Notes under the pieces: model-generated
The model's database searches: none
What the model saw: the letters and a program-made list of their open reading frames with translations, nothing else
What the model was told of the DNA's origin: nothing
Shown here: positions 1 through 13,168 of the stretch, piece after piece
Layout: every line of letters begins with the position of its first letter
Numbering within the stretch: position 1 is the first letter of the stretch
Position numbers and translations under genes: made by a program
Assembly: GCA_035236585.1 (NCBI GenBank)
Contig: CP141136.1
Location: 50,919,136-50,983,135, forward strand
DNA length: 64,000 nt
From: Warburgia ugandensis
Lineage: Eukaryota > Streptophyta > Magnoliopsida > Canellales > Canellaceae
Reading direction: 5' to 3'

Positions 1-193
1 TCTAGACATTAGAATTAGTAGTTCCTTGAGCCGTCTTCTTGGTTATTTTTCCTAGGTGACATCTACTCATAGTTTACTATTCCTACATGAGTCAACTAAT
101 TAGCTTATTCTATCCTATCCTATATTTAGATTGTCATCTTTATGATGGAAATACAGGGCTGGAAATGACTAGATGAACTGCTCTAATACTAAT
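1..193 (-). other. Internal-domain remnant of a Tekay-like LTR retrotransposon
   Basis: This AT-rich stretch has no usable ORF. Its right end carries a decayed primer binding site next to an LTR that starts at 194, in the same arrangement as the intact elements at 26685-26699 and 53618-53633. It is therefore the leader end of an old minus-strand element cut off by the window edge. What lies left of position 1 cannot be seen. Confidence 0.5.
180..191 (-). other. Decayed primer binding site (initiator tRNA-Met type)
   Basis: The minus strand reads TAGTATTAGAGC. This matches the plant retrotransposon primer site TGGTATCAGAGC except for G-to-A and C-to-T changes. It lies two bases from the LTR end, the same spacing as in LARD-1. 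The changes are those expected from deamination of methylated cytosines. Confidence 0.6.
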
Positions 194-1985
194 TGTAACA
201 ACGCGGTTTTTAAAAAACTTTTTCATGCTTATTACAAATGATCGCGTCCCTAATTTAAAAAAATTCAAAATCAAATAGTGGAAAATGTTTTCTTTGAAAT
301 TCATTTCCAAAAAGTTCGGATGTGACTTTCACTCTCATATCGAACATATATATTATTTATAAAATAGATTTCTACTAAATTAACAATACAAATTCATTTC
401 TTGAAAACAGGACCCATCCAGAGGTTCACTTACAAAGCCCCTATAATTATTATATGAAATGTCAAAAGTTTACAATCCAAATAATTAACTACACAATACA
501 ATATTTTTATAAGAGAGTGTACCTTTGAATACTAGTATGGCTGCTAGTATCCCTGTGTTGTATCCATCTTCTCGTGTCCATCTGTGTTTGAGATAATATA
601 AACATTCAAACATTTATAATATCTTAGCAAGCTATGCTAAGTAGGGGATTTAAGAAGCATATGGAATTTAAAACATGATTTATAATCCAATAATTCCTTG
701 ATAATTCCAATATCTATATTTATCATTTATCATTTGAATAAATTTAATTTCCATGAACCATACTCTATATAGCAAGTCTATCATGTAATCACCCATGTTA
801 AAACTTCTATAAAAGTATTCCCACAATAATTCATATATAATTATATCATATATATACATATAAATTGTTAAAATCATACAAAGTTATTAATGTAGTCAAT
901 GATAATATCATAATATTCATACCCAGATTATATTGGGTCCAATATCCATACCCCTCATTATAAAGGGTCCAAAATCCTCTAGCATTTGTTGGTATAACAA
1001 TATCATCATGTTCACTCATAAACATATCGGTAATGAGCATGCACCCAGGATATCATCATACCATACCATCAGTACCATAGTGTAGAAAATATAAGGACTA
1101 CTATGCTGCAGTGTAATCTGAACCCGTGCGCTAGGATCATAACCAAATAATCCACTAATACCATGGTGGAAATACATAATGTCACTACCTACATGAGGAG
1201 ACAGGACTTTCACAGTGATGGCCTCCCCATAATTGCCCCAAAAGACTTATAGCCCCCCCTTAGGCAAGGTATCCATATATCATCAGTTTTGAAGAGTGGG
1301 TGGCCAAATCTTCATAACTCTCCTAGCATAGCATCCTAAAGCTTATGTCTATTGAAAACAAAACTCATAGACCTCCATGCCCATAAGTAAAATAATGATA
1401 CTAGCAGGCTATTTACCTGTCCATCTATAAAATTCATAACCTAATAGGATGTTTTCCCCTGCTGGACCTATCAATCCTAGATAAGCCCCAGAGGAAGATT
1501 AGACCCATAACAGCTTTTTTTTATTGGGTAATTGTGTACCAAGGATGTAATTTATCAATCTAAATTCATAAATAAATAGATAATATAATTGGTACCCATG
1601 TACCAAGAATGTGATTTCATGGACATACAGATAACGCAATTTCAGATCATGCTTTTTAAATAATGATAGCATAATTATAACCATAAGATTATTATATCAT
1701 TCTAACTAAATCATTCCATATCTTAAACAATTAAAGCATATTAATTTGTAATTATTCTATTTGATGAACAATTTAAATTCTATAAATTTCATAATATTAA
1801 ATAAGACTGTGTTTAGAACACAGATCTTGCAATTTAGAATCATGCATTCTTAAGATTCCACCTACCTCATAATGAGTAGCCAATCCCTTCAAAACTATAC
1901 TCCTTTTTGTCGATTTATTCTCAAATTCTAGTTCCATTTTCATAATTTTCAATTCACACATTCAATCAATCAAAACAATTCAAAA
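194..1985 (-). repeat. Decayed LTR of a Tekay-like element (relic)
   Basis: It begins TGTAACAACGCGG, matching TGTGACGACCCGG at the LARD LTR edge. Scattered blocks then follow the LARD LTR in order: the ggatccatccagtggttcac block near 413, the aagcatgctaagtaggggat-like block near 630, the accatggtgga and ttcacagtgatggcc blocks near 1155-1225, and the gggtggccaaa block near 1300. Similarity fades after about 1400. From about 1400 to 1985 I see only AT-rich sequence with a weak resemblance to LTR U3 text near 1855-1900. The right limit is uncertain. Confidence 0.55.
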
Positions 1986-1990
1986 AAATT

Positions 1991-2002
1991 TGGTGTTATT
2001 GC
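1991..2002 (+). other. Decayed primer binding site of Athila-like element A (tRNA-Asp type)
   Basis: The sequence TGGTGTTATTGC equals the Athila/Tat primer site TGGCGCCGTTGC after four C-to-T or G-to-A changes. The gag remnant follows on the same strand. No clear LTR end of element A is visible just upstream, so its 5' LTR is missing or unrecognisable. Confidence 0.6.
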
Positions 2003-2004
2003 AT

Positions 2005-2880
2005 AAATAGACCCAAGCCCATGATCACATCTATTAGGGGAGGTAAGTATGGAATGTTTGGAAAAGCTAAACTTAATGTTAGAATAGCATCCCCAGCTAT
2101 AAAAGTACAGGCCATAGAAATGGGAGAGAAAAACTTGATAACAATGAACAAGTGTGTAGCATCTGTGAAAGTACCACCCATCTTACTCAAGAATGTCCTA
2201 CCATTCCAACATTTCAAGAGGTACTTCATGATTAGGCTGACGCACTTAATAATTGTAAAAGACCTTCTTCCCATACACAGAGACATATAACTCCAACTGG
2301 AGAAATCATCTATATTTTAGTTTGAGAAATAGACCAAATGCCAATGTCTCACAACTTGGCCCATACCAACCTCACCAAAAAAATCAAGGACTTCTTCCCC
2401 TAGCCCCATACCAAACTCATCAACCTCTTGCTCCTCGACCTTACATGCCCCCATCTAAAAGGTTTAAGATGATAATTTAAATCAATTCATTCAAAATAAG
2501 GAGAAGAAAACTTCTCAACCAGAAGTTCAAATGAAACAAACCAACCAATCTATGAATGAAATACAAAATATGATGAGTCAAATGATGCAAAATATGGAAA
2601 AGGGAAAGTTCCTAGCTCTACCACAAGCAAACCTTAAGGGACTGCATGTGGTTAGTAATAATACATCTAATGCATCATCAAGCTCTACCATGGAATAGAT
2701 TAAGGTTGTTACCATTCTTAGGAGTGGTAAAAGAATTAATAAGGATAAGCCACAAAATACTAAATAGGCAAAAAAATCTACTAAAGTTAAAGAGAATTCT
2801 AAACATAACAACCCCACTTCACTTATTGAACTATGTCTCATCCTTGCTCCATTTTCCCAAGGGTTGTGTCAAGTCACAAA
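2005..2880 (+). pseudogene. Ty3/gypsy gag remnant, Athila/Tat-like (element A)
   Basis: Gag forms the particle shell and binds element RNA. The clearest feature is a CCHC zinc knuckle at 2155-2196, CSICESTTHLTQEC, which is C-x2-C-x4-H-x4-C. A Pro/Gln-rich tail follows (about 2319-2470, including LGPYQPHQKNQG). Then comes the gag-protease linker with TILRSGKRIN near 2710-2740, typical of this lineage. The knuckle lies only about 150 bp after the primer site, whereas a full gag has several hundred codons before it, so most of the N-terminal gag is deleted. Stops and frame changes interrupt it (for example a TAG soon after the knuckle). Lineage assignment is by family resemblance; the motif is read directly. 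Confidence 0.8.
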
Positions 2881-3445
2881 GAGTACCATAAATGATGAGA
2901 TTATGGAGATACTCAAGTAAGTAAATCAACATGATCTTAGATGCAATAAAACAAATCCCATCATATGCCAAAATTTTAAAAGACTTATGCGCAATCAAGA
3001 GAAAATTGAATGTGCATAAGAAGGCATTTGTGACTGAATAAGTAAGTTCAATTCTTCAGCACCATACACTACAGAAAGATCCTAGTTGCCCGACTCTAAC
3101 TTGCATCATTGGCAACCACAAGATTAACCAAGCTCTCTTAGATTTAGGATCTAGTATTAATCTGTTACCATGCACACGCTATGTTCATCTAGGACTAGGA
3201 AACCTTAAGCCAACATCCACTACACCCTAGTTAGTAGATAGATTAGTAGTAATACCTAGAGGAGTAATAGAAGATGTGCTACTCAAAATAGAGCAATTCT
3301 TTTTCCTAGTCAATTTTCTAGTTTTGGACAAACAACTAGTGTTGAATGAGCAGAAGGAAATTCCTATCATCCTTGGATGTCCATTTTGGGCTATGTCCAC
3401 TCCCTTAATAAACTACAGAAATGGTGTCATGAAGCTTTCATTTGT
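2881..3445 (+). pseudogene. Ty3/gypsy aspartic protease remnant (element A)
   Basis: This is the retrotransposon protease that cuts Gag-Pol. The active-site region reads ALLDLGSSINLLPC near 3127-3170, matching the plant gypsy consensus around D-L-G-A-S. The flap and C-terminal half read VEDVLLKIEQFFFLVNFLVLDKQ and later IPIILGCPFWAMSTPLINY (3262-3412), which match the usual ILGRPFLAT segment. Stops occur upstream (for example in the linker at about 2920 and 3018). The reading stops at MKLSF (about 3440), where a truncated LARD-family LTR begins. Reverse transcriptase resumes only after 8065, and its N-terminal part is missing. The insertion was therefore accompanied by a deletion at this junction. 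Confidence 0.85.
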
Positions 3446-6400
3446 CATAATACTTGTCCAAATTAGATAATCCAAAACTCAAATCTCATCATACAATAAA
3501 ACTCTTATTACCATACAATACTCTCAAACAAAACAAAATACATGTCCTCAAGGGGTATAATTTGATGATTATTCTCCCAAGTCTTCTTCAGTCTTGAGCT
3601 TCTAACTCTTCTTCTCTACATTTGACATATTGTAAACATTCAAATATTTATAATATCTCAGCAAGCTATGGTTGGCAGGGGATTCAAGAAGCATAATAAT
3701 TTGACAGTATAATTCTAATACTTCATAATCCTGTTATTCATAAACATACTCATGTATCAATCTCTTTACTTTGTCATATATGTACATCCTTATACATACA
3801 CACTGTATATGGATAAATACATCAAATTTATGAAAGTAGTCAAATAACATTCCCAAACTAAGCTGATCTATTCTTTCCACTGTGAGAAATTAGTATTTCA
3901 ACTAGTCCTATACTGGGAATTTTCCTTCTTGGGAAATACTAATAATATACAATTACCTGGCATTTCATCGTGCTAAAACATAAGGTATTTCATATGCCTA
4001 TCTCATATGCATCATAGTGTAAAATAATCAAAGGACTACCATGATGTAGTTTGATTTGTAGTAGAATGCTCAGATAACTGCCCTATTAATCATTGATACC
4101 ACGATGGAAAATGTTGTGTCATTGCCCATATGGTAAGACAGGACTTTCATAGTGGTGGCCTTCCCATAATTGCCTCAATCTCATAGGGCAAGGTATTATC
4201 ATATCATCAAATTTTAGGAAGCAGGTGGCCAAACCCTCATAACTCCCCTAGCATAGCATCCCCAGTCTTATGCCTATTTGAAACAAAACCACAAGCTTCC
4301 ATTCTTGTATGCAAAATAGGTTTCATACGTATTAGACAATCTATTTGTTTACTTAGGGCTGGAATATCTTTAAGTTCCATATTCACTTAGAGTCTTTTCA
4401 TCAATTCTAACTTAACCACTTCATATGTGTTTGGTTGGATCATAAGGGTTTCAAGGGATTTAATACAAGTATTAGCATTACACTTGCCAACATTTCTAAA
4501 CATAAAATAATGTATTCAACATGTACATGCCATGAAGATGCATTCATAAAATCCTCCTACCTTCAAGTAGTGATCCATCTCTTCAGATCTTCCCTGATCC
4601 TAACTGACGTATGTAATATGTAAATCCATACATACTGTCAATATATTTATACAATTTGAATAATCCTATATTTTTTATCCTATCTATATTCCTTGTCTAA
4701 TCTTGTCCTCTGATATAAAGGATTAGATCTTGTGTCCTACCATGATCTATCTTCCTCAAATAGTGTTTAGTCTATTGATCAATAGATCTAATGGTTAGAA
4801 TGATCTCCTAATATTTTGATCTAAGTATTTTCTATTCTAAGTCTTTTGTATTCTTTTCTTTGATATTGATCTTTCATAGATCCTTTGATCAAGAATGTAT
4901 ACTTTGTTAATAAAGATCAGGGACTTAGATCTTCTATCATCTAGTTATTCTTTGATTTAAGTTCAGTTGTTTGATCAACCTTAAGGAGGATGATCTTGGT
5001 TCTCTTCCTTGAATTATATTTGATCAAGGGTTCAGATATTCTATTCTATTTGATCTAAATTGCAAGCAATATATATATATATCATCATCATCATTAAGAA
5101 GTATTTATTTCTTTTTATTGTTCTAGATCATTGAAGATCTCATGGATCCTATTTGATCATCCTTATCTTACTTACAATTTTTATTAGGGTTAGATAATTT
5201 ACTAACCTTTTATGCTCTTATTATTATTCTCCATCCAGTTAATGTTTTATTGGTTGAAGATAACTTATTTTATCCAAAGTCTAGAGTGCTCCTCTTATTT
5301 CCAATTGGCTAAGGCTTACTAGCTGAATGGTTGAAGACAAAGTGGTTACTTCAATCATCATGTAAGGAGGTATTTAGACCTGACAAACATCAACAGAAGG
5401 TAGGGGAAGAGCAAGGCTCTATTAGAGAACCCCCTTAACCACCATGTTCAACATTCATTAGAGTGACCTTAGCTCATCCTTTCATAAGGTTCCTATGAGC
5501 ATTTTAACTCTTAGCACTCTTTCTAATTGATTTTGATTAAATCCATGAACATTTAAAATGTCATTCATGGGGTTTATTATTCTCCTAGTTTGGGCCACTG
5601 ATTTGATAATCCATATATTGTCCTACTAACTATTGCCCTTACTAATATTAAGTTAAAGTCATTCACTCATCTTAATTGTCCATGAATCTCTATATTCTAT
5701 TAGTTTACATTTTTGGTGACTTATGCTCATTATATCTTAACAACTACTTAACATTTGAATCTACTAGTAAAATTTGACAACAATTAAATCATAAACTTTA
5801 AAGCCTAAATCTAGTATAAGTTTAACAACCATTTATACCAACATGCTTCCTATGAATGTACCTTAACCTAATGAAATAAAACTATACTTAAACCAGCATG
5901 ATCCTAAGTTATGAAATACATAAAATTTTACTACTAATTCAACAGAATCATGCTAAAATCTCAAATTTAAACTAACATGGCCCTAAGATAATTGAATCTA
6001 CCAACTTAATAATAAACTAATAATATTTAGAGCATAAAATGCTAAAATTTAAGAATTACACTATCATGCTTCCTACTTTACAACATGAATTACATTTACA
6101 ATTCTATTATCAAATAAATGACAAGTAAACTAATTAGATTAAGATTATGAGAGACTTTTACTTATGATCCAACCATTAGATTTCTGATCTTTTCCTTTAG
6201 ATCTAGGGTTTTAATTACATTTAGGAATTTTACTTCATTAAGGTCCAAAGATCATATCCATTTGTTTTTGTCACATTTAATCCATGATCTCACTAGATTC
6301 CAACATAATCCCATTCATTCAATCCATCTCAAGGGTCTAATTTGTCAAAATAAATAATGGATATTACTTTATTTCAACATTATTTCATCATTGCATTAGA

Positions 6401-8064
6401 TCTGCAAGATCGGATCATCTCAAATCTTGAAGATCATAAAAATTAGAAGCTTAATTCCTCAAAACGGAAATTTTCTTGAAGATGTATATCAAGTTTATGA
6501 TTTCAGAAGAAAATAGACATTATAAGTTTTTCATAGCTTCTTTCTGATCTTAATTTGGAGTTCAGATGACTCCATAATTAAACTTTGAAGTTCACTATTG
6601 TTTTGAGGGTCTAGATTTGATCTAGGACCAGTGGAGCAGACTGTCCTGATTAAGTGGGGCGGCAAGTCTAGTCAGGCAGAGCGGTCTGTGCTCCTACCAC
6701 TAGGATGCAGGTGGGAATGCATAGATTAGGACCACGTCGCTCGGTGCCTCATTCGGTCAGAATGTCGCCGCACGCAGAAACACTCCCGCAGGGTGCATTT
6801 CCATGAGGCATTCCATGGTAGTGTCCCAGTAGTCGGATCATATAAAGAAGATTAGACAGTCCGTTTTAGACTATACAATCAATTCCTCCTAAATCAAAGG
6901 CTCAAAACTTGATGAAATTTCTTGAAAATTCTACCCTAAGGGTTTTGGACCCTTCTAGATTGATTGGACATCTCATATTTTCCATTTGAGCCCTCCATAA
7001 TATAGAAATGAAGGGTTTTTGTCCTTGATTTTTATAATTTTCAACCTAAAATTAATTTTGGAAAAATTAAAATTATATAAACTAACATGAAATAAGTATG
7101 GGAAGAGCTTCCACCTATCTAATTGGAGAAAAACTTAGGTTTTTGCAAGCCAATTTTAAAGAAATATCCCGTTGATGATAAGATCATCCGATAACCTCTT
7201 ATTTTGTGATTTCCCGTTGATTGCACCATTGGATCTTGAAATTCTTTGGGGGTTTTGTAGATAAGATAGTCTAGGACAATATGAATGGTAGATGGATGAT
7301 ATTTGATTTGGAACAGAGTACATAATTGAATTTAGGTCTCTTGTTCCAATCTAGAGAGAGGAGAGAGAAAGTGTAAGAAGAAGGATTTTTGGGATTTTTG
7401 GGAATGCATTTGGATTTGGTTTTTCAGGGAAAGCAAGATAATTTCATGATAATTTTTTTGAACATTTTTGGAAGATTTTTTTGTGGGGTATTTATAGGTA
7501 TTTTTGCATTTTTCATAATTACTTGCAATAACTATGTTTTAATTCTTTTAAATATTAAATTAACATTGGATCCTCCACTACCACCTCCTTCTCCACTATT
7601 AACTGGTAGTGGTTTGACCACTCATTACATGCTTTCTGGCGGTTAGATTCATTTGTGGGCCTCACAGAGGTGTGGAAAGACCATTTTGCCCTTTTATGGA
7701 GAAAAATCTGCTTTATTCCCCCGAACTCTAAATCGAGCGTATTTAGTAGCATTGGAATCATATTTTTGAGTACATTATAAATATTGAAGTCTTAGATCTT
7801 GGTTATAGGTAAAATTACCATTTTACCCTTTTATTCATAAGAATAGAGAAAATTAGCTATTTTTCATTTTAACTTGGAATTGAACGTGCTTAGTGTCATT
7901 TCGATTAGTTTTTTTGAGTACATTCATAATTTCTAAGTTTTAAATCATGGTTTAATCTAAAAAAAAAGCAAATTTTCAATAACCTAATATTCTAGCCTGG
8001 AATTTCTGAAAACTCAAACTTTATTGATTTTCTCAATCAATTTATAAAAATTGGGGTTATTATA
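3446..8064 (-). mobile_element. Truncated giant LTR of the LARD family
   Basis: It is collinear with the 4.4 kb LTR at 18458-22876 from LTR position about 250 to the end: the aatccaaaactcaa block at 3468, the aaggaggtatttagacc block at 5364, the TATA-like gtatttatag near 7490 and the terminal attggggttattata at 8050-8064. About the first 250 bp of the LTR are missing, together with target sequence, so no 5' target duplication can be shown. The end is TATA instead of TACA. It retains a GC-rich interval at about 6620-6845, an older version of the CpG block in LARD-2. Many substitutions relative to LARD-1 and LARD-2 show it is older. A tatatat/atcatc microsatellite lies at 5069-5094. No genes. 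Confidence 0.85.
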
Positions 8065-8065
8065 G

Positions 8066-8669
8066 TAGCCGGAGAGAAATTGCACTTAAAGATTAGGAAA
8101 AGACCACCTTTACATGTCCCTTTGGCACTTTTTCTTACAAAAGAATGCCATTTAGCTTATGTAATGCTCCTGCCACATTTCAAAGTTGCATGTTGAGTAT
8201 CTTTAGTATGTGGTAGAGAGAATCTTAGAGATTTTTATCATTTGAAATATGTCTTACAAATCTAAGAAAATCTTAAGTTATTTTAAAGAAAAGAACCTAG
8301 TGCTTAATTGGAAAATGTGCAATTTTATAATTCCTAATGAAATGGTCATTGGCCACAGAGTGTCATCCAAAGGTATAGAAGTATATAGAGCTAAAGTTGA
8401 CCTAATTACTAATCTACCCATCCCCAAATCTATTAGTTAGATCTAAAATAGTCATATTCACTAATCATTCATTCATTAAGTATCTACTTTGGAAGAAAGA
8501 TGCTAATCTTAGACTAATTAGATGGATTCTTTTGCTCTAAGAGTTTGACAATAAAATAAAAGATAAAAATGGAGTAGAGAATATTATAGCTGACCATTTG
8601 TCTTTCCTAGTCCTAGCAAAACCTTTGAATGAGTTTCTAATTAAGGATACTTTCCTTGATGAGCAACTT
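8066..8669 (+). pseudogene. Ty3/gypsy reverse transcriptase-RNase H remnant (element A)
   Basis: RT copies element RNA into DNA. The recognisable RT core is KTTFTCPFGTFSYKRMPF then CNAPATFQSCML (about 8097-8200). Further on is NLVLNWKMC and SSKGIEVYRAKVD (8299-8400). Between these blocks the YxDD-type catalytic segment is absent, so a short deletion removed it. After about 8440 the sequence jumps to the C-terminal RNase H end: LRLIRWILLL, then ENIIADHLSFL (about 8505-8620), followed by KDTFLDEQLYH. Several in-frame stops are present. The frame runs into the solo LTR insertion site at 8670-8674 and continues in the same frame after 13169, which shows that the LTR split a once continuous pol. 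Confidence 0.85.
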
Positions 8670-8674
8670 TATCA

Positions 8675-11600
8675 TGTAATAACCCCAATTTTTGTAAATT
8701 GCTTGAGAAAATCAATTTAGTTCGAATTTTCAAAAATTTCTGGCTGAAATGTTAGGTTATTAGAAAATCTCTTTTTATAGAGATTAAAACATGATTTAAA
8801 AATTAAAACTTATGAATGTACTGAAAAAATTGATCAAAATGAAACTATGCATGTCCAATTGCGAGTTAAAATGAAAAATCCCTAATTTTCTCTATTTTAT
8901 GAATAAAAGGGTAAAATGGTAATTTTACCCATGACCAAGATCTAAGACTTCAATATTTATAATGTACTCAGAAATACAATTCCAGCACCACTAAGTATGC
9001 TCAATTCCAAGTTCGAGATAAAAAACCAAAATTTTCTCCATAAAAGGGCAAAATGGTCCTTTCACACCTCCGTGGGGCCAGCAAATGTATCCAACGACCA
9101 TAAAATATGTAATGAGTGGTCAAAACACCCCCAGATGATAGTGGGGAAGGAGGTACTAGTGGAGGATCCAATGTTAATTTAATATTCAAAAGAATTGAAA
9201 TATAATTATTATAAGTAATTATGAAAAATGCAAAAACATCTATACATACAAAAAAATCCTCCAAAAATATTCATTAGAATTTTAATGAAATTATATTGAT
9301 TCCCCTAAAAAACCAAACCTAGGTTCATTCCCAAAATTTCAAAACTCCCAAAAATCTCTCTTCTTTTACTTTCTCTCTCCTCTCTCTAGATTGGAACAAG
9401 AGACCTAAATTCAATAGGCACTCTGTTCCAAGTCAAATCTCATGAATGCCATCATTATATTGTCCTATACTACCTTATAAACAAAACCCCAAAAGAATTT
9501 TCATGATCCAATGGTTCAATCGAATGAAAATCACAAAACAAGTGGTTATCGGGTGATCTTATCATCAAGTGGATATTTCTTTTTAATTAGGTTGCAAAAC
9601 CTATGTTTTTCTTCCATGAGGTAGGTGGAAACTCTTCCCATACTTATTTTAGCTTATTTTATATAATTTTTAATTTTCTAAAATTAAGTTTAGGTTAAAA
9701 ATTATAAAAATCAAGTAAGGATAAGAATCCTTCAATTCCATATGATGGAGGGCTCAGATAGAAAATTTGAGCAATCCAATCGATCCAGAAGGGTCCAAAA
9801 CCCCTAGGGTAGAATTTTCATGAAATTTAATTAAGTTTTGAGTCTTTAATTGAAGAGGAATTGATTGGACAATCTAAAATAGACTATCTGATCTTCCTAA
9901 TAAGATTGGGTTCCTGGGACGCCACAAGTGGATATGATCTTTGGATCTTAATGGAGTAAAAGCCCTAAATGTAATTAAAACCCTTGATCTAAAGGAAAAG
10001 ATCTAAGATATAATGTTTGGATCATAAGTAAAAGTTTCTAATAATCTTAATCTAATTTGTTTACTTGTATTTTATTTGATAATAGAATTGTAAATGTGAT
10101 TTATGTTATAAATTAGGAAGCATGATAGTGTAATTCTTAAATTTTAGAATGCTATGCTCTAAATGTTATTAGTTTGTTATTAGGTTAGTAGATTTAATTA
10201 TCTTAGGGCCATGTTAGTTTAAATTTGAGATTTTAGCATGATTCCATTAGATTAGTAGTAAAATTTAATGTATTTCATAACTTAGGATCATGCTAGTTTA
10301 AGTATAGTTTTATACCATTATGTTAAGTTACATTGGTAGGAAGCATGTTAACATAAACGATTGTTAAACTTATACTGGATTTATGCTTTAATTTTTATGA
10401 TTTAATTGTTGTCAAAATTTATTTGTAGATTCAAATGTTAAGTAGTTGTTGAGATATAATGAGCATAAATCCCCAAAAATGCAAACTAATGGAATATAGA
10501 GATTCATGGACAATTAAGATGAGTGAATGACTTTGACTTAATATTAGTAAGGGCTATAGTTAGTAGGACAATATAAGGATTATTAAATCCTGGCCCAAAC
10601 TAGGAGAATAATAAACCTCATGAATGATAGTTTAAATGTTTATGGATTTAATTAAAATCAATTAGAAAGAGTACTTAGGGTTAAAATGCTCATAGGAACC
10701 TTATGAAAGGTTGAGCTAATGTCACTTTAGTGAATGTTGAACATGGTGGTTAATGGGGTTTTCTAATAGAGCCCCGCTCTTCCCATGCCTTTCGTTGACA
10801 TTTGTGAGGTCTATATGCCTCCTTACATGCGGATTGAAGTAACCACTTTGTGGTTAGCCATTTAGCTAGCTTAGTCAATTTGAAATAAGAGGAGCTATCT
10901 AGACTTAGGATGGAACAAGCTATCTTCAACCGGCAAAACATTAACTAGTTGACTAATAGTAATAAGAGAATAAAAGGTTAGTAAATTATCTAATCCTAAT
11001 AAAAATTATAAGTAAGATAAGGATGATCAAACAAGATCGATAAGATCTTGAATGATCATGAACAATAAGAATCCTAAGTTGTATTTTATTATGTATCCAA
11101 TTATGTATGTTATAGACAAATCTAGATAGAGAATTCAAACCCTTGATCAAATATGATTCAAGGAAGAGAACCAAGATCATCCTCCTTAGGGATGATCAAA
11201 CGACTGAACATAGATCAAAAAAGAACTAGATGATAGAAGATCTAAGCTATTGATCTTTATCAACAAGTGTAAATTGTTGATCAAAGGATCTATGAAAGAT
11301 CAAGATTAAAGAAAGGAATACACAAAGACTTAGAATAGAAAATACTTAGATCTAAAAGATTAGAAAATCATTCTATTCATTGGATCTATTGATCAATACT
11401 ATCTGAGGAAGATAGATCATGATAGGATACAAGATCTAGATCCTTTATATCAAAGGACAAGATTAGACAAGAAATATAGATAGGATGAAAAATATAGGAT
11501 TATTCAGATTGTATTAATATTGACAGTATGTATGGATTTACAGATTTCATATGTAAATTAGGATCATGGAAGATTTGAAGAGATGAATCACTACTTGAAG

Positions 11601-13163
11601 GAAGGAGGATTTTTTGAATGCATCTACATGAGAAATACATGTTGAATACATGATCTTATGTCTAGAAATGTTGACAAGTATAATGTAAATACTTGTATTA
11701 AACCCATTGAAAACCCTTATGATCCAACCAAAACACATATGAAATGGTTAAGTTAGAATTGAGGAAAACCCTAAGTGAATAGGGAACTAGAAGGTATTCC
11801 ATCCTTAGATAGATTGACAAATTGTCTGGTAAGTATGAAATCAATACATGGGAATCATTCATATAGAATGGTGATCCCTAAACTTATATGAAAATGGGTA
11901 TCATTCATTGTAAATGATGATCCCTAAGTTTGAAGTGAAATCTTATCCTCAATATATGAATACCAAAATACGAGGATGATAATATTGATAGAAAAGACGT
12001 TTAATAAGTAAAAGAATACTTTATATACAAGCAAGGAGGCTTGTGGTTTTTGTTTTAAATAGGCATATGCCTGGGGATGCTATGCTAGGAGGGTTACGAG
12101 GGTTTGGCCACCCGCTCTCTGAAATGTGATATATATGATGATACTGTGCCCAAAGAGAGGCAAAATGTCAGGTGAGGTAATTATGGGAAGGCCACCACTG
12201 TGATGGTCTGTCTCCTCACATAGACATGACATAGATGATTTTCCACATTTGCTATCCGTGGAGTATGAAAGTAGTTATCTGACTGCGCTGGTATAGATCA
12301 GACTATATCATAGTAGTCTTTTGAGTATTTTACATTATGAAACATGGCATAATGAGATGCTAATACTGCCCAAATAAGGTAGTATTTTTCCTCTGGATGT
12401 TTTATCAACTCAATATGGCTGAGTGTGATGATACTACCCAAATGAGGAAGTATTTTCCAGCAGAGTCTAGATGATTGATCAACTCAGTGTGTCTGAGTGT
12501 GACTATTGATGTTTGAGATATTAACTAATTTTCACAGTTTTAACCTTATATATATCTATATGCCATATACAGTATATAAGTACAAGGATGTACATATATG
12601 AAAAAGTAAAGAGATTGCTCCATGAGTATGAATAATGGGATTATGAAGTGTTAGGATTATATTGTCAAATTATTATGCTTCTTGAATCCCCTACCAAACA
12701 TAGCTTGTTGAGATACTGTAAATGTTTAAAATATCTAAGATACAGAGAAGGAGAATTAGGAGCTCAAGACTTAATAAGACTTGGAAGAATAATCAATCAC
12801 GGTATATCCCTTGAAGACATGTATTTTTATTTGAGAGCATTGTATTGTATTGAGAGTTTTTATTGTATGGTGAGCTTTGAAATTTGGATTATGTAATTTG
12901 GGCAAGTAATGTATAGATACTGGGGCTATATTGTAAACTATTGGATGGATTCTAGAATTTAATAAAAGTATATTCCTTCAATGGAATTTTATCTTGTACA
13001 AAATTCTACTTATGATATGTATGAAGTGATGACTTGGGTTTTACATAACAAGTTCTAAAGAAAAGAATTTCCGTTGCTTTGTTTTATGATTTTTTTTTAC
13101 CATAGGGTGCCCTGCCTTTGAAAAATGTATTAAAAATGTGTTACAAAAACTAGGGTCGTCACA
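8675..13163 (+). mobile_element. Solo LTR of the LARD family with 5 bp target duplication
   Basis: This 4489 bp LTR starts TGTAATAACCCC and ends GGGTCGTCACA, the TG...CA form. It is flanked by the direct repeat tatca (8670-8674 and 13164-13168). It is the reverse complement of the LTR at 18458-22876: for example the gtttggccacccgct block at 12101 and the cctccttacatg block at 10820. No internal domain or second LTR adjoins it, so it is a solo LTR left by unequal recombination between LTRs. The CpG-rich block found in LARD-2 is absent here (region around 9890-9930). It lies in inverted orientation to the truncated LTR at 3446-8064. No genes. Confidence 0.93.
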
Positions 13164-13168
13164 TATCA

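Noticed and set aside
2021..2290. 89-codon plus-strand ORF at the gag region
   Set aside because: It is the wrong frame; the gag zinc knuckle is in another frame starting at 2155.
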